Shown here piece after piece: positions 7,862 through 15,934 of a stretch of 64,000 bases of DNA; positions within the stretch are counted from its first letter, which is position 1, and each line of letters begins with the position of its first letter. A program made the position numbers and the translations under genes. The notes below the pieces were generated by a model, which was not told where the DNA came from, searched no databases, and saw only the letters and a list, made by a program, of their open reading frames with translations. This stretch comes from Gordoniibacillus chartarius (lineage in GTDB: Bacteria; Bacillota; Bacilli; Paenibacillales; NBRC-103111). Location: NCBI RefSeq assembly GCF_042432825.1, contig NZ_JBHLWN010000012.1:1-64000 (forward strand), written 5' to 3'.

Positions 7862-9592
7862 ATGTCGACGATACGTCGCTTTATCGCTTATTATCGGCCG
7901 CACCGGCGGCTGTTTTATTTGGATTTCGGCTGCGCCGTCCTCGCTGCTCTGCTGGAGCTGGCGTTTCCGCTCGCGGTACAGCGGATGGTCGATACGGAGC
8001 TGCCCGGCGGGAACTGGACGGCGATCATGTGGGCAAGCGCAGGGCTGCTCGCGCTGTATCTGATTTCCATGGGGATGCAGTTCATCGTTAACTACTTCGG
8101 TCATATGCTTGGGATCAATATCGAAACGGATATGAGGCAGAAGCTTTACGAGCACGTGCAGAGACTGTCGTTCCGCTTCTTCGACAATACGAAGACGGGC
8201 AGTTTGATGTCAAGGCTGACGAACGATCTGTTTGAGATCGGCGAGCTGGCGCATCACGGACCGGAGGACATATTCATCGCGATGATGACTTTCGTCGGCG
8301 CGTTCGGCATTATGATGATGGTCAACGGCAAGCTGGCGCTCATTACGTTCACGGTCGTGCCGCTGCTCGTATGGCTGATCGTATTTTTCAACAAGAAGCT
8401 GCACGTCGCGGCCGACGACATGTTTTCCCGCATTGCCGACATCAATGCACGGGTGGAGGACAGCATTTCCGGTATCCGCGTCGTGAAGTCGTTCGGCAAC
8501 GAGCAGCATGAAATCGACGAGTTCCAAGCCAACAACAAACGGTTCCGGAAAGCCAAGCTGCGTTCATACTTGTCGATCTCCTTCTCTTCGTCGGGCATGT
8601 ACATGCTGACGCGACTCATTCCGCTCATCGTGCTCGTATGCGGCGCCTGGTTTGCTTACCGGGGAGAGCTGACTTATGGACAACTGGTCGGATTTTTGCT
8701 GTATGTGAACATTTTTCTGAAGCCGATTGAGCGGATTAACGCGTTTATGGAGAGCTATCCGAAGGGGATGGCGGGGTTCAAGCGGTTTTGCGAGCTGATG
8801 GATACGGCGCCGGACATTCGCGATGCGCCGGGTGCAATCGAGGTTAGGCAGCTGCGCGGCGACATTGTGCTTAGCCAAGTAACGTTCGGGTATGAAGGCC
8901 ATTCGAAGGTGCTGAAGCAGGTAAACCTCGAGGTAAAGGCCGGCGAAACGATCGCGCTCGTCGGTCCGTCGGGTGCAGGCAAGTCGACGATTTGCTCGCT
9001 CATCCCGCGTTTCTATGAAGTGGATGAAGGCGCGATTACGATCGATGGCATCGACATCCGCAAAATGACGCAGTCTTCGCTGCGCAGCCAAATCGGCATC
9101 GTGCAGCAGGACGTATTCCTGTTCAACGGCACGATCCGCGACAATATCGGCTACGGCCGGCTCGGCGCTTCCGAGCGGGACATCCGCGAGGCGGCCCGCC
9201 GGGCTCATTTGGAAGCGTTCCTCGATTCGCTGCCGGATGGACTTGACACGGTCATCGGGGAGCGGGGGCTGAAGCTGTCGGGAGGTCAGCGGCAGAGGCT
9301 GGCGATCGCCCGGATGTTCCTGAAAAATCCGCCGATCCTGATCCTCGACGAAGCGACGTCGGCGCTGGATACGGAGACGGAGCAAATCATTCAGCAATCG
9401 CTGGAGGAGCTGTCGCGCAACCGCACGACGCTTGTCATCGCCCACCGGCTGGCCACGATCCGCCACGCCGACCGCATCGTCGTGGTGACGGAGGACGGCA
9501 TCGCCGAGCAAGGGCGGCATGAGGAGCTGCTCCGGCAAGGCGGCGTTTATGCGAGGCTGCATGAAGCCCAGTTCGGAACAATAACCGCATAA
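7862..9592 (+). CDS. ABC exporter half-transporter (permease fused to ATPase)
   Basis: A 576-residue type IV ABC transporter of the MsbA/LmrA kind. An N-terminal six-helix membrane domain covers about residues 1-320. The ATPase domain follows, with Walker A GPSGAGKST (about 362-370), the Q-loop (IVQQDVFLF), the signature LSGGQRQR, Walker B ILILDEATSALD and the switch IAHRLAT. The intracellular loop RLSFRFFDNTKTGSLMSR is typical. It should work as a homodimer or with a partner, but no second half-transporter lies nearby. Substrate unknown (drug, lipid or peptide). AAGGAGG lies about 10 bases before the ATG. Confidence 0.92.
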   Translation: MSTIRRFIAYYRPHRRLFYLDFGCAVLAALLELAFPLAVQRMVDTELPGGNWTAIMWASAGLLALYLISMGMQFIVNYFGHMLGINIETDMRQKLYEHVQRLSFRFFDNTKTGSLMSRLTNDLFEIGELAHHGPEDIFIAMMTFVGAFGIMMMVNGKLALITFTVVPLLVWLIVFFNKKLHVAADDMFSRIADINARVEDSISGIRVVKSFGNEQHEIDEFQANNKRFRKAKLRSYLSISFSSSGMYMLTRLIPLIVLVCGAWFAYRGELTYGQLVGFLLYVNIFLKPIERINAFMESYPKGMAGFKRFCELMDTAPDIRDAPGAIEVRQLRGDIVLSQVTFGYEGHSKVLKQVNLEVKAGETIALVGPSGAGKSTICSLIPRFYEVDEGAITIDGIDIRKMTQSSLRSQIGIVQQDVFLFNGTIRDNIGYGRLGASERDIREAARRAHLEAFLDSLPDGLDTVIGERGLKLSGGQRQRLAIARMFLKNPPILILDEATSALDTETEQIIQQSLEELSRNRTTLVIAHRLATIRHADRIVVVTEDGIAEQGRHEELLRQGGVYARLHEAQFGTITA

Positions 9593-9659
9593 AACAACAA
9601 ATCTCCTGTTCGTAAGCCAGACGAAAATTATTCATTCCGCTATGGTCATAAATGGTCAT

Positions 9660-9699
9660 AAAGCCCCGGAACAGATCCGACGATCCGACCGGGGCTTTT
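9660..9699. terminator. bidirectional terminator
   Basis: A perfect 10-bp stem (AAAGCCCCGG and its complement at 9689-9698) with T-rich flanks lies between the ABC exporter and the convergent XRE regulator. Confidence 0.8.
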
Positions 9700-9712
9700 A
9701 TGCGTCCGTGCC

Positions 9713-10141
9713 TTACGGTTCTGCCGGCGTACTTCGTCTTGACGCGGCATATTCCGCTGCATCACCTTCCGCCTGCTTGCCGCGCCAGAACAGGACGGTC
9801 AGCATGCGCTCGATCCATTCCTTATCGGTGTCCGTCAGCAGGGCTCCGTCAAACATAAGGTCGTTCTCGCGAAGGAAACGGCGCAAATTGACCGGAGCTT
9901 TCGCAGCCGGCGGCTTGTCCTGCTCCTTCGACTCCAAATAGCCGGCAATTTCCATTAGCGAAGAATACGAGACGTTGAGTCCCTCCGATAGCTTCATGAG
10001 CACATCGGGAGAAGGTACGCCGCGGTTTCCGTTCTCCAATTGGGAAATATACGCGGCGGAGACGCCGGAACGGTCGGCGAGCTCACGGATCGTAAAGCCT
10101 TTCAGCTTGCGTAAGTCTCGCAAATGATCGTAAAAATACAT
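9713..10141 (-). CDS. XRE-family transcriptional regulator
   Basis: A 142-residue protein with an N-terminal Cro/CI helix-turn-helix (LRKLKGFTIRELADRSGVSA, then AYISQLENGNRG) and a C-terminal segment ending in WIERMLTVLFWRGKQ that may dimerise. The layout resembles SinR-like regulators, but the targets are unknown. I use the ATG at 10141; a GTG six bases upstream is an alternative. Its promoter (TTGCCA, 17 bases, TATGAT at 10200-10228 on the minus strand) faces that of a second small XRE gene. TWAGTAAA-like motifs sit at both promoters, suggesting auto- and cross-control. Confidence 0.85.
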   Translation of the reverse strand: MYFYDHLRDLRKLKGFTIRELADRSGVSAAYISQLENGNRGVPSPDVLMKLSEGLNVSYSSLMEIAGYLESKEQDKPPAAKAPVNLRRFLRENDLMFDGALLTDTDKEWIERMLTVLFWRGKQAEGDAAEYAASRRSTPAEP

Positions 10142-10174
10142 CGACACAACACCCGCAGTAAATAATAGTTGGCA

Positions 10175-10295
10175 TTAGTAAACATTAGTGAATAAATCTA
10201 TCATACCGCGCAGCCAAGGCGATGGCAACTTGGTTGAAATAACAGTCACTTAAGTAAACAAATATGGTTGCATAAGTAAAGATTAATGGTATAAT
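10175..10295. promoter_or_regulatory. divergent promoters with repeated TWAGTAAA motifs
   Basis: Minus-strand promoter: TTGCCA (10223-10228), 17-base spacer, TATGAT (10200-10205). Plus-strand promoter: TTGCAT (10268-10273), 16-base spacer, TATAAT (10290-10295). TTAGTAAA at 10175-10182, TTAGTGAA at 10185-10192, TAAGTAAA at 10251-10258 and TAAGTAAA at 10273-10280 form a repeated motif. One copy lies inside the plus promoter and two lie just past the minus start point. Likely operators for one or both XRE proteins (inference). Confidence 0.6.
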
Positions 10296-10341
10296 GGAAA
10301 TCATGGGAACAGGATGAGAACGAGAGGAGGCAAGCCAATCT

Positions 10342-10548
10342 ATGAAAATTACCGCAAAATCGGAAGTGTTCGCACGCGCCAGAATCGTGCAAGGGTTGTC
10401 TCAGCGGGATTTGGCGAGAAGAGCTGGACTAAGTCATTCGTACATCAGCCTGTTGGAGCGCTCCGTCAAACCGGTTGGACCGGCTACGGCCAAACGGCTG
10501 AGCGATTTGCTTCAGCGTCAAGTGGAGGAATTGTTCGAGATCCATTAG
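10342..10548 (+). CDS. small XRE/Cro-type DNA-binding protein
   Basis: A 68-residue protein made almost entirely of a Cro/CI helix-turn-helix (RIVQGLSQRDLARRAGLSHS, YISLLERSVKPVGPATAKRL). It has a short C-terminal tail, VEELFEIH, like ICE and phage small repressors and like Bacillus AnsR-type regulators. AGGAGG lies 11 bases before the ATG. It is transcribed from a good promoter at 10268-10295, divergent from the larger XRE gene. No phage or ICE genes are near, so it may be a domesticated regulator. Target unknown. Confidence 0.82.
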   Translation: MKITAKSEVFARARIVQGLSQRDLARRAGLSHSYISLLERSVKPVGPATAKRLSDLLQRQVEELFEIH

Positions 10549-11089
10549 TCAGGGCAATGAACGTCGGCACAATCAACCCAATATTTTCAACGCTCCCCGA
10601 GTTTATAGAATGATTCATATCAGCCAGAACGTATAGATCTGATGAGACCCTTCCCCCTCTTTACCACGATGAACAGTAAGAATGGAGCTATTGATCAAAG
10701 GTTTCATGTAAAAGTGCAGCCATTTTGATCATGAATCGGTTATTTGAGGCGAATGGATGTAAAAGTGCAGTCATCTTTGCTGCGAAGGGGCGGGTATGGA
10801 CGTTTTAAATCAAATGGCTGCATATTTGCAGGAATCGAGCCTAGACATCTGGCTATTCGATAGATTCCTGTATTTACGCAGGCTTTTCTTGTGGGAAAAT
10901 GCTTGTCCCATGTTTCGCCATGTTCGAGTATGGCTTGTCGCAGCATTCGTGTTCGAAGTGGAATGGTTTGTTGGAGGAGAAAACATACACCCGACCGCAG
11001 CAGCCGTGAAAGCTATCGATGCCGGCATTGCCGTCATTATAGCAACGGCGAAGAATAGCGGCATCAAGTAACTCCATATAGATCAAACT
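10549..11089. repeat. spacer with interspersed-repeat-like element
   Basis: No supported gene. A roughly 20-base unit beginning ATGTAAAAGTGCAG occurs at 10706-10726 and 10757-10778, and an inverted relative lies at 10809-10830 (ATCAAATGGCTGCA). GGAATC and GATTCC then flank 10831-10868. This arrangement resembles the degenerate hairpin elements scattered between genes in Paenibacillaceae (from memory, not searched). Near its end a frame reads PTAAAVKAIDAGIAVIIATA, which recalls HAD-phosphatase sequence and may be a fragment. A terminator hairpin follows at 11090-11112. Confidence 0.5.
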
Positions 11090-11112
11090 GCGGCGAGCAT
11101 ATCGCCGCTTTC
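11090..11112 (+). terminator. short terminator-like hairpin
   Basis: GCGGCGA (11090-11096) pairs with TCGCCGC (11102-11108), followed by TTTCTT. Confidence 0.55.
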
Positions 11113-11135
11113 TTATTGTGACCGATGCCTCACCC

Positions 11136-11171
11136 TTGACAATCTACACCACATAAAGTTTACTTGGTAAA
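11136..11171 (+). promoter_or_regulatory. MarR gene promoter with overlapping palindrome
   Basis: TTGACA (11136-11141) is followed after 17 bases by TTTACT (11159-11164). The -10 overlaps the palindrome TTTAC-TTG-GTAAA (11159-11171), a likely binding site for the MarR protein encoded just downstream. Confidence 0.6.
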
Positions 11172-11193
11172 TGAAAGGGGCGTAAGCGGGTCT

Positions 11194-11652
11194 ATGCACA
11201 ATCAATCGGAGCTCGGCAAACAATTGGCGCTAGTCTTCGGACAGCTGCGCCGGTCCATTCTGAAAGGTAAAGCGGTACAGGATTTAAAGGCAAACGAATT
11301 TCAATTCCTGGCGGCGCTGGATGTATTGGCTGCGAATGAACATAACGGTCAAGGCGTGAAAATATCCGCGGTCAGCTCGGCCTTCCGCATCACGCAAGCG
11401 GCGGCTACCCATAAGCTGAAGGCGCTCGAGGAGAAGGGCTACGTCATCCGTACGGAAAGCACCGAAGATAAACGCGTGTCGCTTGTACGTCCGACCCCGA
11501 AAGGGGAGCGGCTGGTCGCAGCGGAAGAGGAGCGATATCTCGAGCAGTTTGCGGGGCTAGCGGCCCGGCTCGGGGAACGGGACGGAGCGGAGCTGCTGCG
11601 GCTGCTGGAGCGGACGATGGCATATTTTCAAGAACGGGAGGCGAACGAATGA
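11194..11652 (+). CDS. MarR-family transcriptional regulator
   Basis: A winged-helix MarR regulator of 152 residues from the ATG at 11194 (an upstream in-frame start at 11164 falls within the -10 region and is unlikely). The recognition region is ISAVSSAFRITQAAATHKLK and the wing is STEDKRVSLVRPTPKG. It overlaps by four bases (ATGA) with the flavin-dependent monooxygenase gene, so the two form an operon, and a palindrome over its own -10 points to autorepression. MarR proteins usually sense small aromatics or oxidants; the inducer is unknown. Confidence 0.85.
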   Translation: MHNQSELGKQLALVFGQLRRSILKGKAVQDLKANEFQFLAALDVLAANEHNGQGVKISAVSSAFRITQAAATHKLKALEEKGYVIRTESTEDKRVSLVRPTPKGERLVAAEEERYLEQFAGLAARLGERDGAELLRLLERTMAYFQEREANE

Positions 11653-12599
11653 CGGCAACGCGCAGCTGGAGCATTCTCGATTTCGTACCTCTCTTGGAAC
11701 AAGCCGATGCAGCCGAGGCGCTGCAGGAGTCCGTACGGCTTGCCAGGGCCGCTGAAGCGTGGGGGTTCCGGCGGTACTGGGTGACGGAGCATCACGATAT
11801 GCCGGGTGTCGCATCCACGAATACGGAAGTGATGCTGGCGTATCTTGGGGCCCATACGTCGACCATACGGATCGGCTCAGGGGCTCTGCTGCTCCCGTAT
11901 TATAAGCCCGTCAAAGCGGTGGAGGCGTTCCACCTGCTGGCAGCCATGTTTCCGGGACGGGTCGACTTCGGCATCGGCAGAGCGCCGGGCGGAAATGCGC
12001 ATGTCTCCATGGCGCTGAGCGACTCGTATCTGAAGCAGGTTCGGAACATGCCGCAGCTGCTCGACGATGTCGTAAGCTTGCTGGCGAACCGGTATCGCGT
12101 GGAGGGAGAACCGGTTGCGGCAAGACCGCTGCCGCCTGTGCCTCCCGAGCTGTGGCTGCTGGGCACGAATGCCAGGAGCGCTCAATATGCAGCCGAGCGC
12201 GGAGCCGGATACGTGTTCGGCCAATTTATGAGTGCGGAGGACGGCGAGACGGTGCTGAATTCGTATCGGTCGAAATTCGTGCCGTCCGAGCTCGGACAGA
12301 AGCCCCGGACGATCGTTGCGGTCGGCGTCGTGTGCGCGAAGAGCGAAGAAGAGGCGAGAGAAGTGTCGCTGCAAGGGGCGAAGGCGGCCTTCGGGGAGCG
12401 GGCTGCAGCTGCGGCTGACGATCCTGCGACCAGCGCCCGCAAGCTGGTGTACGGTAAGCCGGATCGTGTCATCCGCAAGCTGGATGAGCTGCAGCGGCAA
12501 TACGAAGCGGATGAGCTGCTGCTGGTGACGATGACAGGCACGTATGCGCAGCGTCTGGAATCGTTCCGGTTGCTCGCCGAGGCGAACGGCGTGATATAA
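11649..12599 (+). CDS. luciferase-like (LLM) flavin-dependent monooxygenase
   Basis: A 316-residue LLM-class oxidoreductase of the MsnO8/YtmO subgroup. It opens with WSILDFVPLLEQADAAEAL and has the barrel segments YWVTEHHDMPGVAST, IRIGSGALLLPYYKPVKAVE, PGRVDFGIGRAPGGN and ELWLLGTNARSAQYAAERG. Such enzymes use reduced FMN and oxygen to oxidise organic substrates; the substrate is unknown. It lies in an operon with the MarR regulator (four-base overlap). A reductase supplying FMNH2 is not adjacent. Confidence 0.88.
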   Translation: MTATRSWSILDFVPLLEQADAAEALQESVRLARAAEAWGFRRYWVTEHHDMPGVASTNTEVMLAYLGAHTSTIRIGSGALLLPYYKPVKAVEAFHLLAAMFPGRVDFGIGRAPGGNAHVSMALSDSYLKQVRNMPQLLDDVVSLLANRYRVEGEPVAARPLPPVPPELWLLGTNARSAQYAAERGAGYVFGQFMSAEDGETVLNSYRSKFVPSELGQKPRTIVAVGVVCAKSEEEAREVSLQGAKAAFGERAAAAADDPATSARKLVYGKPDRVIRKLDELQRQYEADELLLVTMTGTYAQRLESFRLLAEANGVI

Positions 12600-12640
12600 T
12601 AGGAGCATGCTTATAGACAGATAGGATAGGAGTGGAGCCG

Positions 12641-13411
12641 TTGATCAAGCTGGTCGCTTTCGATGTGGACGGAACGCTGAGAGAGAGAGACTATATGCCG
12701 GAATCGACCCGTGAGGCGGTTGCCGAGCTGAAGAGCCGCGGAATAATCGTCGCGCTGTGCACCGGGCGCAGCGAATTTGAGGTAGGGGCGCTGCAGAAGG
12801 AGCTCGATATCGAATGGGCGATTACGTGCAACGGGGCTCATATCGGGCATAAAGGAACAACGGTATTCGGAACGCCGTTCGAGCCGGAGCTCGTTCGTCA
12901 TTGGCTGGATACGGCGGATGAGAACGGACATGGCCTGCTGCTCTACGGAGCGGAGCTGATGCTGACGAATCGGCCGAATGACCCTCTGTTTCGTCAAGCC
13001 CAGGAGGAGATCGGCTTTCTGGAGCCGGTTGTTCTGCGCCGGGAGGATGATGTTCCTCCAATCTATCAGTGTATTGCATACGTCCGCGAGCACGAAGAGC
13101 AGCCGTATATCGGCAGCGATCCGGGCAAGTTTTATTTGCACAGATGGCGCCCTTGGGCGGTCGACATCAACCCGAAGGGCACGCATAAGGCTGCAGGTCT
13201 GCTGCGGCTGCTCGATCATCTCGGCGTCAGGCGCGAAGAAGCCGCCGCGTTCGGCGACGGCTTCAATGATGTCGAGCTGCTGGAATTCGTCGGCACCGGC
13301 ATTGCCATGGGCAATGCGCCGGACGCTGTGAAGGCAAGAGCGCGCCATGTGACGACTTCAATGCACGATGACGGCATCCGCAACGGTGTCGACCGCTACG
13401 TGTTGAGCTGA
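12641..13411 (+). CDS. Cof-type HAD-IIB sugar-phosphate phosphatase
   Basis: A 256-residue HAD-superfamily phosphatase. Motif I is FDVDGTL close to the N-terminus, motif II is in ALCTGRS, and motifs III and IV are the Lys of NPKGTHKA with GDGFNDVELLEF. A IIB-type cap lies between motifs II and III. I place the start at TTG 12641 because AGGAG is eight bases upstream; a GTG at 12632 is less likely. Substrates of this family are phosphorylated sugars or cofactors such as flavin or pyridoxal phosphate. It stands about 40 bases after the monooxygenase gene and converges on the GGDEF gene, with no terminator between. Confidence 0.88.
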   Translation: MIKLVAFDVDGTLRERDYMPESTREAVAELKSRGIIVALCTGRSEFEVGALQKELDIEWAITCNGAHIGHKGTTVFGTPFEPELVRHWLDTADENGHGLLLYGAELMLTNRPNDPLFRQAQEEIGFLEPVVLRREDDVPPIYQCIAYVREHEEQPYIGSDPGKFYLHRWRPWAVDINPKGTHKAAGLLRLLDHLGVRREEAAAFGDGFNDVELLEFVGTGIAMGNAPDAVKARARHVTTSMHDDGIRNGVDRYVLS

Positions 13412-14548
13412 TCAGCCGTAACTGACGACTTTATTTTTCCCGCTCGTCTTCGCTTTGTACATCGCTTCATCCGCCTGGCGGATCAGCTCGTTCGGAGAAA
13501 TGCCGCTCTTGTATTTGCTGTAGCCGATCGACGCGGTCACAATCGTTTCGGCTTCAATGCGGGAGCGGATTTTCTCGGCGAACTGGTCCATGTCAATCGT
13601 AGGATCCGTAATCAGCAGCACCATCTCCTCGCCCCCGTACCGTCCTGCAACTCCGCATTCCTCACTCTCCTGCTTCAATATCTCCGCGACCTGCTTCAGT
13701 ACCTCGTCTCCCATATGGTGACCCTTCGTATCGTTCAGCTTTTTGAAATTATCGATATCACTAAACAAAACCGATACCGGATAACCGTGCTGGACGTATT
13801 GCGATACGCGTTTATCGAAAAATTTTCGGTTGTAGAGCCGGGTCAGCCCGTCCGTTATGGACGTATTATAGATCGCTTGCATGATTTCAACGACGCGTTC
13901 GAACAAAAATATAAACAGAATAAAATAAAATACGACCGGCAGCACAGCCTTCAGCAAGGACAGAAAAGGCTGCGCGTCGCCGAACACGTAGCGGTTCAGC
14001 ACGTGGGCAACATGTTCGGTGAAGTAAATCGTCATCGCCGCTTGATACTTGCCCGTTTGCGCGATAAAAGGGCTGATCAGATTGAAGCTGAGGAAAATAA
14101 GCACAAACAAATAGAGATCCATCCCGAGTCCCTGCAGCATTCGAACCTGCGCGTCCGTACCCTGAAACAGGCTCGGCATGTAGATATGCAGCAGCGATAC
14201 GGCTCCCGCGCCGAGCAGGAACATCGTCATCATGATCCGGTGCTTGGCCCTCGTTGGATTGTACAGCTGAAATATGCTCATATTGACGAGCAAGAACGAT
14301 ACGGTCCGCAGCAGCAGCGTCCAGTAGGCGATCGTCTCGGAGGGCTGAGCGGACGAGTGCAGGTAAAGCTGAAGGGCGTACTGCGCCATAATGATGCCGA
14401 TCGACCAGGCGAGCGAGCGGTAAGCTTTCTTGCGGCGATCCACCCAAAGACGAACGGCGATCACGAGCATTAACGATAAGATGACGAGTACGACGAGATC
14501 GGAGATCAGCGGGGCTGCACGGCCCGACTGCAGGTCGATAGAAATCAT
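13412..14548 (-). CDS. membrane-bound GGDEF diguanylate cyclase
   Basis: A 378-residue protein with about seven N-terminal membrane helices (residues about 15-205) and a C-terminal GGDEF domain. The active-site motif is GGEEM (about 305-309), preceded by SDIDNFKKLND, so it should make cyclic di-GMP. No RxxD inhibitory site is obvious directly upstream of the motif. The membrane part resembles a 7TM-type sensor, so it may respond to a small ligand or membrane state. The ATG at 14548 follows GGAGG. It stops exactly where the plus-strand HAD gene ends. Confidence 0.9.
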   Translation of the reverse strand: MISIDLQSGRAAPLISDLVVLVILSLMLVIAVRLWVDRRKKAYRSLAWSIGIIMAQYALQLYLHSSAQPSETIAYWTLLLRTVSFLLVNMSIFQLYNPTRAKHRIMMTMFLLGAGAVSLLHIYMPSLFQGTDAQVRMLQGLGMDLYLFVLIFLSFNLISPFIAQTGKYQAAMTIYFTEHVAHVLNRYVFGDAQPFLSLLKAVLPVVFYFILFIFLFERVVEIMQAIYNTSITDGLTRLYNRKFFDKRVSQYVQHGYPVSVLFSDIDNFKKLNDTKGHHMGDEVLKQVAEILKQESEECGVAGRYGGEEMVLLITDPTIDMDQFAEKIRSRIEAETIVTASIGYSKYKSGISPNELIRQADEAMYKAKTSGKNKVVSYG

Positions 14549-14648
14549 GGAGTTCCTCCGAATATATGATGAATGCACCTATTATAGCAAAAATAGTCCC
14601 AAGCAGGTACAATAGAGAGAGGCATGTGGCAGACAAGGAGGGGACAGC

Positions 14649-15773
14649 ATGAACATTTTGCAGGCATTGTTTTTCCCGCCGGAGCAGCCGGGCGGGGTTT
14701 CGTCCATGGTTCCCTACGTACAGGAACGGTTTCAGCGAATGGGCTGGGAGATGGAGATGTTTTCGCTGCCGAAGCGGATTCGCAATAAGGGCTCGGAAGA
14801 AGTCGGTTTTGAGACGTTCGACTGGAAGGTGTATGCCGGCCATCCTGTCGTCGATAAATACATACAAACGTATAAGGATTACGTCTGGTGGACGAAGCTG
14901 CGCATCCGCAAATCGTACGACCTCATCCATGCGCATCATCCGATTGCCGCGCTCGTCATGAAGAAGCTGTTTCCGGATACGCCGGTATTGATGACCGTGC
15001 ATTCCAGTTACGAACGCGAGCTGATCCTCAACGGAAAAATCGCTTCAGGCGGTCCGGAGCATTCATTCTTGACATCGATTTACCGCGAGCTGGAAAGTAC
15101 GGTCGATCAATTGCTGACGGTATCCCATTCGTTCAAGCAATATATTTCGGACTATGTGCAGGACGCCGAACGGATCGGCGTCATTCCGAACGGCTTCGAC
15201 GAGAAGCGGTTCCGGCCGATGCCGCACGAGAATGCGGTGCCGCAATTCATCACCGTCTGCCGGCTCGTACCGGCGAAGGGGCTCGATACGCTGCTGCGCG
15301 CCTGCGCCGAGCTGAAGCAGCGCGGGCATTCGTTCGTGCTGCATTTGATCGGGGACGGCGACAGCCGGCCGGAGCTGGAGAAGCTGGCGGTCGAGCTGAA
15401 CATCTATGAAGAGACGATTTTTTACGGGTATATGCTTCATCCGGAGGAGTTCATGCCGTTCTTCGACGTCTTCGTTCTGCCGTCGCGGGCGGAGTCGTTC
15501 GGGTCGGTGTTCGCCGAAGCGGCGTTGTGCTGGCTCGCTCTCGTCGGTACGGATGTCGGCGGGATCAGCGAGCAGATCGAGCACGGGGTGAACGGGCTGC
15601 TGGTGCCGGTGGACGATGCACACGCCTTGTGTCTGGCGTTGGAGAAGCTGGTGCTCGATCCGTCATACCGTTACAATTTGGCGCGTGCGGCCGGGGAGAA
15701 GGCGAAACGCATGTATTCGCTCAACCGGGTCATTCACCAGATGAAGTCGGTTTACGACACGTATCGCAAATAG
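14649..15773 (+). CDS. GT4-family glycosyltransferase
   Basis: A 374-residue GT-B fold glycosyltransferase. The N-terminal acceptor domain opens with the glycine-rich loop PPEQPGGVSSMVP and contains LIHAHHPIA. The C-terminal donor domain has PNGFDEKRF, VCRLVPAKGLDTLLRA and the EX7E-type segment SRAESFGSVFAEAALCWLAL. It probably transfers a sugar from a nucleotide donor to a lipid, spore or wall glycan. It stands alone with its own AAGGAGG and terminator. The acceptor cannot be deduced. Confidence 0.88.
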   Translation: MNILQALFFPPEQPGGVSSMVPYVQERFQRMGWEMEMFSLPKRIRNKGSEEVGFETFDWKVYAGHPVVDKYIQTYKDYVWWTKLRIRKSYDLIHAHHPIAALVMKKLFPDTPVLMTVHSSYERELILNGKIASGGPEHSFLTSIYRELESTVDQLLTVSHSFKQYISDYVQDAERIGVIPNGFDEKRFRPMPHENAVPQFITVCRLVPAKGLDTLLRACAELKQRGHSFVLHLIGDGDSRPELEKLAVELNIYEETIFYGYMLHPEEFMPFFDVFVLPSRAESFGSVFAEAALCWLALVGTDVGGISEQIEHGVNGLLVPVDDAHALCLALEKLVLDPSYRYNLARAAGEKAKRMYSLNRVIHQMKSVYDTYRK

Positions 15774-15785
15774 AGTCCGGAACCG

Positions 15786-15835
15786 GAACGGTTCCTCGTT
15801 GGTCCGGAGGCGGACGAATGGGGAACCGTTATTTT
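15786..15835 (+). terminator. terminator after glycosyltransferase
   Basis: AACGGTTCC (15786-15794) pairs with GGAACCGTT (15821-15829), followed by ATTTTT. Confidence 0.75.
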
Positions 15836-15846
15836 TGCCGTGATAG

Positions 15847-15887
15847 CGAACTTATGTTTGCATGCGGCTGCGGGGAAGAGCTATAAT
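15847..15887 (+). promoter_or_regulatory. yhaO-yhaN promoter with LexA-like box
   Basis: TTGCAT (15858-15863) and TATAAT (15882-15887) are 18 bases apart. CGAACTTATGTTTG at 15847-15860 overlaps the -35 and matches the Bacillus SOS box (CGAACRNRYGTTYC) at 12 of 14 positions, suggesting LexA control. Confidence 0.55.
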
Positions 15888-15934
15888 GATGGAAAATAAA
15901 GCTGATGACGCAGAAGCGCGGTGGTGGAATACGA

